Source: CBDAQV01 sp965199335
GTDB lineage: Bacteria; Pseudomonadota; Alphaproteobacteria; CALMVH01
Length of the DNA stretch: 64,000 nucleotides
Direction: 5' to 3'
NCBI GenBank assembly: GCA_965199335.1
Contig: CBDAQZ010000004.1
Location: 558,001 to 622,000 of the forward strand
Both the position numbers and the translations under genes were made by a program. A model generated the notes under the pieces. The model searched no databases, was not told the origin of the DNA, and saw only the letters and a list, made by a program, of their open reading frames with translations. Below are positions 1 to 10,057 of the stretch, piece by piece (within the stretch, counting starts at the first letter, position 1; every line of letters starts with the position of its first letter).

Positions 1-513
1 CTGGCGACCGGCACGCTGGACACGCTGGACAATCAGATCGACACCACCACCGGCACGGTGAAGATGCGCTCGCTGTTCGAGAACAAGGACCTGACCCTGT
101 TCCCCAACCAGTTCGTCAACATCAACCTGCTGGTGAACACGCTGCACGACGCGACGACCATCCCGTCATCCGCGATCCAGCGCGGCGCGCCCGGGACTTT
201 CGTCTACCTGATCAAGCCCGATAACACCGTGACGGTAAGGACGGTGAAGCTGGGCCCCGCGCAGGGCGAGACGACGGCGATCACCGACGGCCTGCAGCCG
301 GGCGACAAGGTGGTGACCGACGGCGCCGACAAGCTGACCGAGGGCGCCAAGGTGACGATCCCCGCCGAGCAGGCGCAGGACGGCGGCGGCGCGAAGAAGG
401 ACGACAAGAAGGCCAGGGACGCGGCGCAGTCGGACAGCGGCAACAACACGACCGCGACGGAAAAGCACAAGGGGCATCACAAGGACAATTCCCAGCCGTC
501 GCAGGCGCAATGA
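1..513 (+). CDS. mdtA: RND efflux periplasmic adaptor (MdtA-like), 3' part only
   Basis: This is the C-terminal 170 residues of a membrane-fusion (HlyD/MdtA-family) adaptor that links an inner-membrane RND pump to an outer-membrane channel. The frame is open from base 1, so the N-terminus lies outside the window. The motif LDNQIDTTTGTVKMR followed by LFPNQFVN is characteristic of MdtA. The membrane-proximal domain ends near base 360. A Lys/Asp/His-rich tail of about 45 residues follows (KKDDKKARD, KHKGHHKD). The stop overlaps the mdtB start (ATGA at 510), indicating translational coupling with the pump genes. Confidence 0.93.
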   Translation: MATGTLDTLDNQIDTTTGTVKMRSLFENKDLTLFPNQFVNINLLVNTLHDATTIPSSAIQRGAPGTFVYLIKPDNTVTVRTVKLGPAQGETTAITDGLQPGDKVVTDGADKLTEGAKVTIPAEQAQDGGGAKKDDKKARDAAQSDSGNNTTATEKHKGHHKDNSQPSQAQ

Positions 514-3500
514 CCGTGTCCAGCGAGCCGGAGGGCCATGTGACCGGCATGCCGGAGCGGACGGGCCTCAGCCCGTCGCAGCCGTTCATCCTGCGCCCGG
601 TCGCGACATCGCTGCTGATGATCGCGGTGACGCTGGTCGGCATGGTCGCCTTCCACTTCCTGCCGCTGTCCGCGCTGCCGGAAGTCGATTACCCGACCAT
701 CCAGGTGCAGACCTTCTATCCCGGCGCCAGCCCCGAGGTCATGACATCGTCGGTAACCGCGCCGCTGGAGCGGCAGCTGGGGGAGATGCCCAGCCTGTCG
801 CAGATGACATCGGTCAGTTCCGCCGGCTCGTCGATCATCACGTTGCAATTCGACCTGTCGCTGAGCCTCGACATCGCGGAGCAGGAGGTGCAGGCCTCGA
901 TCAACGCCGCCGGCAACCTGCTGCCCGCCGACCTGCCCGCGCCGCCGATCTATGCCAAGGTCAATCCCGCCGACGCGCCGATCATCACGCTGGCCGTCAC
1001 ATCGAAGACGCTGCCGCTGACGCAGGTCGAGGACCTTGCCGATTCGCGCCTGGCCGCGAAGATCTCGCAGCTGCCCGGCGTCGGCCTGGTCAGCATCAGC
1101 GGCGGCCACCGCCCCGCCGTCCGCATCCAGGCCAATCCCATGGCGCTGGCGTCCTACGGCCTGAACCTGGACGATTTGCGCACCACGATCAGCAACGCCA
1201 ATGTCAACATCCCCAAGGGCAATTTCGACGGGCCGACGCGCTCCTACACCGTCAACGCCAACGACCAGCTGCCCAACGCCGCCGCGTACAAGGACATCGT
1301 GGTCGCCTACAAGAACAACGCGCCGGTGCGACTGTCGGACGTGGCGAACGTGATCGACGGGTCCGAGAACGACAAGCTGGGCGCGTGGATGAACACGACA
1401 CCCGCCGTCATCGTCAACGTGCAGCGCCAGCCCGGCGCGAACGTGATCTCGGTCGTCGACAGCATCCAGAAGATCCTGCCCGACATAAAGGCGGGCCTGC
1501 CCGCGACTGTCGACGTGCAATTGCTGACCGACCGGACCACGACCATCCGCGCCTCCGTCTCCGACGTCGAGTTCGAGCTGGTGCTGGCTGTCCTGCTGGT
1601 GGTGCTGGTGATCTATGTCTTCCTGCGCAGCATCGCGGCGACGATCATCCCCAGCCTGTCGGTGCCGCTGTCCATCATCGGCACCTTCGCGGTGATGTAC
1701 CTGGCCGGCTACAGCCTGAACAACCTGTCGCTGATGGCGCTGACCATCGCCACCGGCTTCGTGGTCGACGACGCCATCGTCATGATCGAGAACATCAGCC
1801 GCTATATCGAGGAAGGCGAGAAGCCGCTGGAGGCGGCGCTGAAGGGATCGGCGCAGATCGGGTTCACCATCGTGTCGCTGACCATCTCGCTGATCGCGGT
1901 GCTGATCCCGCTGCTGTTCATGGGCGATGTCGTGGGCCGCCTGTTCCGCGAGTTCGCCATCACGCTGGCGGTCACCATCCTGATCTCCGCCGCCGTATCG
2001 CTGACCCTGGTGCCGATGCTGTGCGCCAAGCTGCTGCGCCATGTCGAGGAAAGCAGGCAAAGCAAGTTCCACCGCACGACGCAGAAATGGTTCGACGACG
2101 TGATCGTGCAATACGGCCGCCTGCTGACCTGGGTGCTGGACCACCAGCCGCTGACCCTGATGGTGGCGGCCGGCACGCTGGCGCTGACCGTGCTGCTGTA
2201 TGTCGTGATCCCCAAGGGATTCTTCCCGGTGCAGGATACCGGCCTGATCCAGGGTATCTCCGAGGCGCAGCCGGCGATCTCCTACGACGCGATGGCCGAC
2301 CGGCAGCAGGCGCTGGCCGCCGCGATCCTGAAGGACCCGGATGTCGACAGCCTGTCGTCCTTCATCGGCGTCGACGGCACCAACAACACGCTGAACGACG
2401 GGCGCTTCCTGATCAACCTGAAGCCGCTGGCCGATCGCCACGACAACGCCAGCGAGATCATCCGCCACATCACCGACGAGGTGAAGGACGTCACCGGCAT
2501 CTCGCTGTACATGCAGCCGGTGCAGGATCTGAGCATCGACGCCACGGTAAGCCGCACGCAATACCAGTTCGTGCTGGAAGACGCGAACATCGCCGAGCTG
2601 AACGAATGGGCCCCGAAACTGGTGGCCAAGCTGCGCGAGCTGCCCGACCTTGCCGACGTGACGGACGACGCGGGCGCGCAGGGGCTATCGGACTACGTGG
2701 CCTTGGACCGCAGCACCGCCAGCCGCTTCGGCATCACGCTGGCGACGGTCGACAACGCGTTGTACGACGCGTTCGGCCAGCGCATCGTATCCACGATCTA
2801 TACGCAGTCGAACCAGTACCGCGTCATCCTGGAAGCCGACCCGGCGATGGCCAGCCTCGACTCCATCTACCTGCCGTCGGCCGGCAGCGGGCAGGTACGG
2901 CTGGCGACGATATCGAAGACCAACGTCCAGCCCTCGCCGCTGCAGGTCAACCATCTGGGGCAGTTCCCGGCGGCGACGGTGTCGTTCAACCTGGCGAAGG
3001 GCGCGTCGCTGGGCGCGGCGACAAAGGCGATCACCAAGGCCGAGCAGGAACTGAACGTGCCGCGCAGCCTGATGACCAGCTTCCAGGGCGCGGCGCTGGC
3101 GTTCCAGAAATCGCTGTCCAACGAGCTGCTGCTGATCCTGGCGGCGATCGTGACGATGTACATCATCCTGGGCGTTCTGTACGAAAGCTACATCCACCCG
3201 ATCACCATCCTGTCCACCCTGCCGTCGGCGGGCGTCGGCGCGCTGCTGGCGCTGATCCTGACCGGCAACGACCTAGGCATCATCGCGATCATCGGCATCG
3301 TGCTCCTGATCGGCATCGTGAAGAAGAACGCGATCATGATGATCGACTTCGCGCTGGAGGCCGAGCGCCACCAGGGCAAGGAGCCGCGCGAGGCGATCTA
3401 CCAGGCCTGCCTGTTGCGCTTCCGTCCGATCATGATGACCACCATGGCGGCGCTGCTGGGCGCGCTGCCGCTGATGCTGGGCACCGGCACCGGGTCGGAA

Positions 3501-3653
3501 CTGCGCCGCCCGCTGGGCGTCGCCATCGTCGGCGGGCTGATCGTCAGCCAGGCGCTGACGCTGTTCACCACGCCGGTGATCTACCTGGCCTTCGAGAATC
3601 TGGGGCGCCGTTTCCGCAAGGGCACCGGCGGCCCGCGGGAGCTGACGGCGTGA
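510..3653 (+). CDS. mdtB: RND multidrug efflux permease, MdtB-like
   Basis: A 1047-residue inner-membrane proton-driven efflux pump of the HAE1 RND family. The sequence shows FILRPVATSLLMIAVTLVG as the first membrane helix, two large periplasmic domains and a mid-protein helix bundle. GFVVDDAIVMIENIS carries the paired aspartates (about residues 420-421) used for proton relay. The last helices contain IGIVKKNAIMMIDFALEAER. Its length is normal for the family. Pairing with a second, different permease plus an MdtA-like adaptor and a NodT-type channel points to an MdtABC-type heteromultimeric pump. MdtABC pumps export bile salts, novobiocin and siderophores in enterobacteria; the substrate here is not known. 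Confidence 0.95.
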   Translation: MTVSSEPEGHVTGMPERTGLSPSQPFILRPVATSLLMIAVTLVGMVAFHFLPLSALPEVDYPTIQVQTFYPGASPEVMTSSVTAPLERQLGEMPSLSQMTSVSSAGSSIITLQFDLSLSLDIAEQEVQASINAAGNLLPADLPAPPIYAKVNPADAPIITLAVTSKTLPLTQVEDLADSRLAAKISQLPGVGLVSISGGHRPAVRIQANPMALASYGLNLDDLRTTISNANVNIPKGNFDGPTRSYTVNANDQLPNAAAYKDIVVAYKNNAPVRLSDVANVIDGSENDKLGAWMNTTPAVIVNVQRQPGANVISVVDSIQKILPDIKAGLPATVDVQLLTDRTTTIRASVSDVEFELVLAVLLVVLVIYVFLRSIAATIIPSLSVPLSIIGTFAVMYLAGYSLNNLSLMALTIATGFVVDDAIVMIENISRYIEEGEKPLEAALKGSAQIGFTIVSLTISLIAVLIPLLFMGDVVGRLFREFAITLAVTILISAAVSLTLVPMLCAKLLRHVEESRQSKFHRTTQKWFDDVIVQYGRLLTWVLDHQPLTLMVAAGTLALTVLLYVVIPKGFFPVQDTGLIQGISEAQPAISYDAMADRQQALAAAILKDPDVDSLSSFIGVDGTNNTLNDGRFLINLKPLADRHDNASEIIRHITDEVKDVTGISLYMQPVQDLSIDATVSRTQYQFVLEDANIAELNEWAPKLVAKLRELPDLADVTDDAGAQGLSDYVALDRSTASRFGITLATVDNALYDAFGQRIVSTIYTQSNQYRVILEADPAMASLDSIYLPSAGSGQVRLATISKTNVQPSPLQVNHLGQFPAATVSFNLAKGASLGAATKAITKAEQELNVPRSLMTSFQGAALAFQKSLSNELLLILAAIVTMYIILGVLYESYIHPITILSTLPSAGVGALLALILTGNDLGIIAIIGIVLLIGIVKKNAIMMIDFALEAERHQGKEPREAIYQACLLRFRPIMMTTMAALLGALPLMLGTGTGSELRRPLGVAIVGGLIVSQALTLFTTPVIYLAFENLGRRFRKGTGGPRELTA

Positions 3654-6600
3654 ACCTCTCCGCTCCCTTCATCCTGCGGCCGGTCGCGACCAGCCTGCTG
3701 ACGCTGGGCGTGGCGCTGGCCGGCATCGTCGCCTATTCGCTGCTGCCGGTGTCGCCCCTGCCGCAGGTCGATTTCCCGACGATCATGGTGCAGGCCTCGC
3801 TGCCAGGCGCCAGCCCCGAAGTGGTGGCGAGCAGCCTGGCGACGCCGCTGGAGCGGCATCTGGGCCAGATCGCCGACGTGACGGAGATGACCTCGCAAAG
3901 CTCCGTCGGGTCGACGCGCATCACGCTGCAGTTCGGCCTCGACCGCGACATCGACGGCGCGGCGCGCGACGTGCAGGCGGCGATCAACGCCGCGCATGCC
4001 GACCTGCCCGCCGATCTGAAGAGCAATCCCACCTACCGCAAGATCAACCCGGCCGATGCGCCGATCCTGATCCTGGGCCTGACGTCGAAGACCCTGAGCC
4101 AGGGCCAGCTGTACGATGCGGCCTCCACCATCCTCGAACAGAAGCTGAGCCAGCTGGACGGCGTCGGGCAGGTCAATGTCGGCGGCAGTTCGCTGCCCGC
4201 CGTGCGCGTGGAGCTGAACCCGCAGACCCTGTTCAAGTACCGCATCGGCCTGGAGGACGTGCGCGCCGCGCTGGCCGCCGCCAACGCCAACAGCCCCAAG
4301 GGCGCGATCGAGGGCGGCGGCACCCACCTCCAGCTCTACACCAACGACCAGGCGCGCACCGCCGACCAGTTCCGCGACCTGATCATCGCCTATCGCGACA
4401 ACGCGCCGGTGTTCCTGCACGATGTCGCGGCGGTCACCGATTCGGTCGAGGACCTGCGCAACCAGGGCCTGTTCAACGGCAGCCCGTCTGTGCTGCTGAT
4501 CATCTCGCGCCAGCCGGCGGCGAACATCATCACCACCGTCGACGGCATCAAGAAGGCCCTGCCCGACCTGCAGGCCTCGCTGCCCGCCGACATTTCGATG
4601 GCGGTGGCGATGGACCGCACCACCACCATCCGCGCCTCGCTGAAAGACGTCGAGACGACGCTGCTCATCAGCATCTTCCTGGTCATCGCCGTCGTGTTCG
4701 TGTTCCTGCGCAACCCGCGCGGATCGCTGGTGCCGATGGTCGCCGTGCCGGTGTCGCTGCTGGGCACGTTCGGCATCATGTACCTGGCGGGCTACAGCCT
4801 GGACAATCTGTCGCTGATGGCGCTGACCATCTCCACCGGCTTCGTCGTCGACGACGCCATCGTGGTGATGGAGAACATCGCCCGCCATGTCGAGGAAGGG
4901 GTAGAGCCTTTCGCCGCCGCCCTGCAGGGCGCGCGGGAGGTCGGGTTCACCGTGCTGTCGATGAGCATCTCGCTGGTCGCGGTGTTCGTGCCGATCCTGG
5001 CGATGGGTGGCATCGTCGGGCGGCTGTTCCGCGAATTCGCCGTGACCCTGTCGATCGCGGTCATGGTGTCGCTGGTGGTATCGCTGACCGTGACGCCGAT
5101 GATGTGCGCCCGGCTGGTGCGGCGCGAAACGCACGAGGCCGAGCAATGGCGCCTGTTCCGCTGGAGCGAATACCTGTTCGCCCGCGCCCTGGCGGGCTAC
5201 GAGCGTTCGCTGGGCTGGGCGCTGGCGCATGGCAAGACCGTGGTCTGCATCCTGATCGCCACCATCTTATTGAATTTCTATTTGCTGATCATCATCCCCA
5301 AGGGTTTCTTCCCGCAGCAGGATTCGGGCGGCATCATAGGCAACATCCAGGCCGACCAGAGCATCAGCTTCCAGCTGATGAAACAGAAGCTGGTCGACCT
5401 CGTCCGCATCGTGAAGGACCAGCCCCAGGTCGCGACCGTGGTCGGCTATACCGGTGGCGGCGGCACCAATTCCGGCTTCCTGTACATCACGCTGAAGCCG
5501 CTGAACCAGCGCAACATGACCGGCGATCAGCTGATCGCCAAGCTGCGCGGCAAGACCGCGACCGTGCCCGGGGCGCGGCTGTTCCTGCAGACGACGCAGG
5601 ATCTGCGGATCGGCGGGCGGCAGAGCCAGGCGCAGTACCAGTTCACGCTGCAGGCCGACAATCTGGACGAGCTGCGCGAATGGGGCCCCAAGCTGACCGA
5701 CGCGCTGAAGCACAATCCCAGCCTGGCCGACGTCAATTCCGACCAGCAGGATTCGGGGCTGGAGACCAACGTGGTGATCGACCGCCCGACAGCCTCGCGC
5801 CTGGGCCTGACCGCCAGCCAGATCGACCAGACGCTGTACGACGCGTTCGGCCAGCGCGAAGTGTCGACGATCTACAACCCGCTGAACCAGTACCATGTGG
5901 TGATGGAGGTGGCGCAGCAGTTCCTGCAAAGCCCGGAGACGCTGCACCAGCTTTACGTCAGCACCTCGGGCGGCGTCGTCAGCGGCACCCAGTCCTCCGG
6001 CGCGGTCGCCGGCACCGTCAGCCTGAAGGGCAACACCAGCACGGCGGCATCGGTCGCGAACGACGCGGCGCGGAATGCCGCCTCCAACTCCATCGCCGCC
6101 ACCGGGCACGGCGTCGCCTCCAGCGGCGCGGCGGTCAGCACCGCGGCGGAAACGATGGTGCCGCTGGACGCCTTCGCCAAGCTGGCCCCGGGCAGCACGC
6201 CGCTATCGGTCAACCACCAGGGCCTGTCCGCCGCGACCACCATCTCGTTCAACCTGCCCGGCGGCAAGTCGCTGGGCGACGCGACCAAGGCGATCACCGA
6301 TACGATGAGCCGGCTGGGCGTGCCGGCCGATGTGCATGGCGGCTTCCAGGGTTCGGCGAAGGCGTTCACCGATTCGCTGAGCAACGAGCCGATCCTGATC
6401 CTGGCGGCGCTGGGCACGATCTATATCGTGCTGGGCATGCTGTACGAAAGCTGGATCCACCCGATCACCATCATCACCACCATCCCCTCGGCCTTTGTCG
6501 GCGCGGTGCTGGCGCTGAAGATCTTCAACATCGAGTTCAGCCTGATCGCGCTGATCGGCGTGTTCCTGCTGATCGGCATCGTGAAGAAGAACGCGATCAT

Positions 6601-6913
6601 GATGATCGACTTCGCCCTGGCGGCGGAGCGCCAGCAGCATTTGTCGTCCTACGACGCGATCTACCAGTCCTGCCGCCTGCGCTTCCGCCCGATCATGATG
6701 ACCACCTTCGCCGCCCTGTTCGGCGCGCTGCCGCTGGCGATCGGCTTCGGCAACGGCGCGGAGCTGCGCCAGCCGCTGGGCGTTTCCGTCGTCGGCGGGC
6801 TGATCCTCAGCCAGATGCTGACCCTGTACACCACGCCGGTGATCTACCTTTACTTCGACCGCATGCGCCTAGCCTGGGGCCGCCGCCATGGTCGCGCCGA
6901 GGCCTACGCATGA
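3650..6913 (+). CDS. mdtC: RND multidrug efflux permease, MdtC-like, with low-complexity insert
   Basis: Second RND permease, 1087 residues, starting at a GTG whose TGA overlap (GTGA) couples it to mdtB. The same frame is open far upstream, but FILRPVATSLL begins just after this GTG, so this is the start. The VVDDAIVVMENIA proton-relay motif and IGIVKKNAIMMIDFAL are present. It is about 60 residues longer than usual. An Ala/Ser/Thr/Gly-rich stretch of about 62 residues (roughly residues 773-835, bases 5968-6155) lies between STSGG and MVPLDAF in the second periplasmic domain, where relatives go directly from one to the other. It is expected to assemble with the MdtB-like subunit. Confidence 0.95.
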   Translation: MNLSAPFILRPVATSLLTLGVALAGIVAYSLLPVSPLPQVDFPTIMVQASLPGASPEVVASSLATPLERHLGQIADVTEMTSQSSVGSTRITLQFGLDRDIDGAARDVQAAINAAHADLPADLKSNPTYRKINPADAPILILGLTSKTLSQGQLYDAASTILEQKLSQLDGVGQVNVGGSSLPAVRVELNPQTLFKYRIGLEDVRAALAAANANSPKGAIEGGGTHLQLYTNDQARTADQFRDLIIAYRDNAPVFLHDVAAVTDSVEDLRNQGLFNGSPSVLLIISRQPAANIITTVDGIKKALPDLQASLPADISMAVAMDRTTTIRASLKDVETTLLISIFLVIAVVFVFLRNPRGSLVPMVAVPVSLLGTFGIMYLAGYSLDNLSLMALTISTGFVVDDAIVVMENIARHVEEGVEPFAAALQGAREVGFTVLSMSISLVAVFVPILAMGGIVGRLFREFAVTLSIAVMVSLVVSLTVTPMMCARLVRRETHEAEQWRLFRWSEYLFARALAGYERSLGWALAHGKTVVCILIATILLNFYLLIIIPKGFFPQQDSGGIIGNIQADQSISFQLMKQKLVDLVRIVKDQPQVATVVGYTGGGGTNSGFLYITLKPLNQRNMTGDQLIAKLRGKTATVPGARLFLQTTQDLRIGGRQSQAQYQFTLQADNLDELREWGPKLTDALKHNPSLADVNSDQQDSGLETNVVIDRPTASRLGLTASQIDQTLYDAFGQREVSTIYNPLNQYHVVMEVAQQFLQSPETLHQLYVSTSGGVVSGTQSSGAVAGTVSLKGNTSTAASVANDAARNAASNSIAATGHGVASSGAAVSTAAETMVPLDAFAKLAPGSTPLSVNHQGLSAATTISFNLPGGKSLGDATKAITDTMSRLGVPADVHGGFQGSAKAFTDSLSNEPILILAALGTIYIVLGMLYESWIHPITIITTIPSAFVGAVLALKIFNIEFSLIALIGVFLLIGIVKKNAIMMIDFALAAERQQHLSSYDAIYQSCRLRFRPIMMTTFAALFGALPLAIGFGNGAELRQPLGVSVVGGLILSQMLTLYTTPVIYLYFDRMRLAWGRRHGRAEAYA

Positions 6914-8457
6914 TGAAGACAGTGACCGCACTCGCCGCCTGCCTCGCCTTGACCGCCTGCGAGGTCGGCCCCGACTATGTCCGCCCCGACGCGCCGATGT
7001 CGGACTACTACAAGGAACAGCCGGGCTGGGTGATCGCGCAGCCGCAGCTGCCGGGCGACAACGGCGCGCCGTGGTGGTCGGTGTACGACGACCCGGTGCT
7101 GGACGGGCTGGAGAAGCAGATCGACATCTCCAACCAGACGCTGAAGGAATCGGAGGCCGCCTACCGCGAGGCGCAGGCGCTGGTGATCCAGGCGCTGGCC
7201 GCGTTCTATCCCACCGTGTCGCTGGACAGCTCGCTGTCGTTTTCCAAAAGCGGCTCGGGGCGCGGCGGCGGTAGCGGCGGGGTCGTTGCCGGGCCCAGCG
7301 CCACCACGACATCGTCGGCGGGATCGGCCGGGTCGGTCACCACGGGATCGACCGTCGTCACCGGCGGCGGCGGCGGCACGGTCAGCCATGTCTATAGCCT
7401 GACCAGCAGCGCCAGCTGGGAGCTGGACGTGTGGGGCCGCATCCGCCGCACGGTGGAGGAGCAGGTGGCCAACGCCGAGGCGAGCGAGGCCGACCTGGAA
7501 GCCGCGCGGCTGGCGGCGCAGGGCACGCTGGCCACCGACTATTTCGAGCTGCGCTACGAGGACCAGCTGAAGCAGCTGCTGGACGAGACGATCAAGGCCT
7601 ACCGCCAGTCGCTGCAGATCACGCAGAATCAGTACAACGCCGGCGTCGCCGCCAAGACCGACGTGCTGAACGCGCGCACCCAGCTGGAGGCGGCCGAGGC
7701 GCAGGAGATCAACGTCGCCGTCGCCCGCGCGCAGTTCGAGCATGCGATTGCGGTGCTGACCGGCCAGCCGCCCGCCGCCCTGATCATCCCGCCCGCGCCG
7801 CTGACCGCGACCGTGCCGCTGATCCCGGTGGACGTGCCCGGCACGCTGCTGCAGCGCCGCCCCGACATCGCCGAGGCCGAGCGCCGGGTGGAGGCCGCCA
7901 GCGCCGATATCGGCGTATCGGAAGCCGCCTATTACCCCGACGTGACGCTGTCCGCCTCCTACGGCTATGTCGGCACCGCTTTGTCCACCCTGCTGAAATC
8001 GGCGAACAGCGAATGGTCGGCGGGCCCCGGCCTGGCCGAGACGGTCTTCGACGGCGGCGCGCGCCGTGCCCAAGTGGCCGAATCGGACGCCGCCTACGAC
8101 GAGGCCGTCGCCACCTACCGCCAGACCGTGCTGACCGCGCTGCAGGCGGTGGAGGACGACCTGGTGCAGCAGCGCGTCTACGCCCAGCAGGCCGAGGTCG
8201 AGAACCAGACGGTCAAGGACGCGGAGGAAGCCGTGCGCCTGAGCCTGAACCAGTACAAGGCCGGCACCATCGTGTTCAGCAACGTGATCGTGGCCCAGAC
8301 CACGGCCCTGGGCGACGAGGAAACCGCGCTGCAGCTACGCCAGAACCGCCTGGTCGCCACCGTATCGCTGATCGAGGCGATGGGCGGCGGCTGGACCACC
8401 GACAAACTGCCGACGCGCGACCAGGTCGAGGACGTGCCTTATGGGATCTTTCCGTGA
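6910..8457 (+). CDS. Outer-membrane efflux lipoprotein, NodT/OprM family
   Basis: A 515-residue TolC-like channel subunit forming the outer-membrane exit of the RND pump. The start ATG overlaps the mdtC stop (ATGA). The leader ends in a lipobox, LALTAC, giving lipidated Cys17. VGPDYVRPDAP follows, the usual NodT/OprM N-terminus. LQRRPDIAEAERRVEAA and the repeated helical hairpins (NQYNAGVAAKTDVLNA, NQYKAGTIVFSNV) are family hallmarks. A Gly/Ser/Thr-rich stretch lies at about residues 112-165 (bases 7243-7405), within or next to the first strand/hairpin segment, and is unusually long. The gene completes a four-gene tripartite-pump operon. Confidence 0.95.
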   Translation: MMKTVTALAACLALTACEVGPDYVRPDAPMSDYYKEQPGWVIAQPQLPGDNGAPWWSVYDDPVLDGLEKQIDISNQTLKESEAAYREAQALVIQALAAFYPTVSLDSSLSFSKSGSGRGGGSGGVVAGPSATTTSSAGSAGSVTTGSTVVTGGGGGTVSHVYSLTSSASWELDVWGRIRRTVEEQVANAEASEADLEAARLAAQGTLATDYFELRYEDQLKQLLDETIKAYRQSLQITQNQYNAGVAAKTDVLNARTQLEAAEAQEINVAVARAQFEHAIAVLTGQPPAALIIPPAPLTATVPLIPVDVPGTLLQRRPDIAEAERRVEAASADIGVSEAAYYPDVTLSASYGYVGTALSTLLKSANSEWSAGPGLAETVFDGGARRAQVAESDAAYDEAVATYRQTVLTALQAVEDDLVQQRVYAQQAEVENQTVKDAEEAVRLSLNQYKAGTIVFSNVIVAQTTALGDEETALQLRQNRLVATVSLIEAMGGGWTTDKLPTRDQVEDVPYGIFP

Positions 8458-8530
8458 GGGGATATAGCTCGTTTATCGATGCATGATCTTCAGATTTTCA
8501 GCATCGCAGACACGCGCTAGACTGCTCGCT

Positions 8531-9355
8531 ATGTCCTCCAGAAAATCTTCCAAAACCGAACTCGACAAAGTCGCGGTAGACATTCTTTTTCGTAAGCACT
8601 GGTCGCCTAAAGGCTGGATAAAAGGTGAGATCTTGCCTGCCGAATTCGATTACGCCAAGCAAGCCGGCGTGATGTTCGATCCCATCGATCTTGAACACGA
8701 TGCCGTCATACGCAGGGCAATCGAAATCCAAAAGCAGATCAGGGTTGAAGATGTCGGCAACGCATTTCTGGCCAGCCTGTCAAGCCGCCGCATGGACTGG
8801 AGATCGGCGCTGGGTAGCTTCGCGGCTATCGTCCATTTGCCCGCTCATACATTCAGGCATCGCAAGAAATGGCAAACATGCGCGGTTTGTGGCGAGTACC
8901 CGAATTCAAAATCAGAGGACTTAAATATCCTGAGTTTCGAGCGCCTAAAATGGGGAGGGGTGCGGCATGATCAACCGTCCTATGCAATGCTGGACCTCGA
9001 ATGGTTCACTTCGCGGCCAGCACCGAAACCAACGGATGAGGACCTGAAGATATTTCGATCTGTAATCGACAGGATATCGCAACTCGACTTTACAGCGCGA
9101 CCCCGAGATATCGAAAATTGCATCATGGGTCTTTTTCCATCGAACAAAAACGAGCGCCGAGCTTTTATCGCAATCTTTGGCATGGCGGGCATACTGATCC
9201 CCAGAAACCTTCCGGCTTGGGGCGAATATCCGTTTCACTCAGAACGCAAACACCCCTCTAATAAGAACGACTGGCATTATCCGGTTTTGTGGTGGACAGG
9301 TGAGGATGGGATCAATCTAGATGCAATCAAGTACTGGTTTTCGGGGCTGGATTAG
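8531..9355 (+). CDS. Hypothetical protein with a CxxC pair
   Basis: An unrecognised cytosolic protein of about 274 residues. The frame is open from ATG 8483, but the first 16 residues look like random coding. ATG 8531 (MSSRKSSKTELD) gives a more natural hydrophilic N-terminus; neither has a strong Shine-Dalgarno. A single CAVCG motif lies near residue 116, and the protein is rich in Trp, His and Phe. Base composition is clearly lower in GC than the efflux operon that ends 70 bases upstream, marking the edge of an accessory island. No signal peptide or membrane helix is seen. It may be an accessory or immunity-type gene, but that is a guess. Confidence 0.6.
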   Translation: MSSRKSSKTELDKVAVDILFRKHWSPKGWIKGEILPAEFDYAKQAGVMFDPIDLEHDAVIRRAIEIQKQIRVEDVGNAFLASLSSRRMDWRSALGSFAAIVHLPAHTFRHRKKWQTCAVCGEYPNSKSEDLNILSFERLKWGGVRHDQPSYAMLDLEWFTSRPAPKPTDEDLKIFRSVIDRISQLDFTARPRDIENCIMGLFPSNKNERRAFIAIFGMAGILIPRNLPAWGEYPFHSERKHPSNKNDWHYPVLWWTGEDGINLDAIKYWFSGLD

Positions 9356-9373
9356 CGGCGTCTGCCGCAAGCA

Positions 9374-10057
9374 TCAGTGAAGGGTTTGATTTGTGTTATC
9401 GACGGTTTCGATGCTTAACTGCTCCATGGTCTTGCACGCATTTTCTAACCCCAAATTCTTTATGGTTTCATTTTCCCAAATCCTTAATTGATGCAATGCA
9501 GTTGCATGATTGGATAAAAATAATTTCATAAGCATTTTCGCTCTAATTAGAATCTCATCTTGCCACTCTAACTTGTTATCTAAATTATCGAGCCTCTCTA
9601 TAAGAGAACTAAGTTCATAGCCTGCTCGCTCATTATTACCTGCAAGAACAGATAAATAAGCCACTGCTTGTTGAGCATGAATAGTCAAAGGAAAAGTGGT
9701 ATATTTTTCTATATCATTTATTGCATCAGATGGACTATTTACTTTATAAAGTCGGGGGAAAATATCATTTTGAATTACAGGTAAAATGTTTAGCATTAAA
9801 TTTGCACTATTAAGTTCCCATCTACGACTTGGTTTTTCACGTCCAGCAAATGCAAAATATACATATTTTTCTGGCACGCACAGAGGCATTATAACAGAAG
9901 ACAAATAAAACTTCTCTTTGTCAGAAGCTGATCTTTCTAGACATAATCCTTTCAAAATGGGCGAAAGCGGACAAATGAAAATCATATTCTTTCTAGAAAA
10001 AGTTCTTTCTAAATTTGATGATATTTGCTTCGCAAGCTTATCTCGCGTCATTTTCAT
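9374..10057 (-). CDS. AT-rich hypothetical protein, candidate immunity protein
   Basis: A 227-residue intact protein with very low GC for this genome. It contains IFICPLSP, FYLSSVIMPLCVP and a helical C-terminal half (LSVLAGNNERAGYELSSLIERL). I recall this architecture from genes following toxins in polymorphic-toxin loci, which makes an immunity role plausible but unproven. Its ATG (10057-10055) overlaps the stop of the preceding 65-residue ORF, so the two look coupled. Codon use differs sharply from flanking core genes, consistent with horizontal acquisition. There is no signal peptide. Confidence 0.6.
   Translation of the reverse strand: MKMTRDKLAKQISSNLERTFSRKNMIFICPLSPILKGLCLERSASDKEKFYLSSVIMPLCVPEKYVYFAFAGREKPSRRWELNSANLMLNILPVIQNDIFPRLYKVNSPSDAINDIEKYTTFPLTIHAQQAVAYLSVLAGNNERAGYELSSLIERLDNLDNKLEWQDEILIRAKMLMKLFLSNHATALHQLRIWENETIKNLGLENACKTMEQLSIETVDNTNQTLH

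Noticed and set aside
477..2561. 694-codon minus-strand frame across the MdtB-like gene
   Set aside because: Low-information composition (D/G/R/Q/H) and overlaps a well-supported RND pump.
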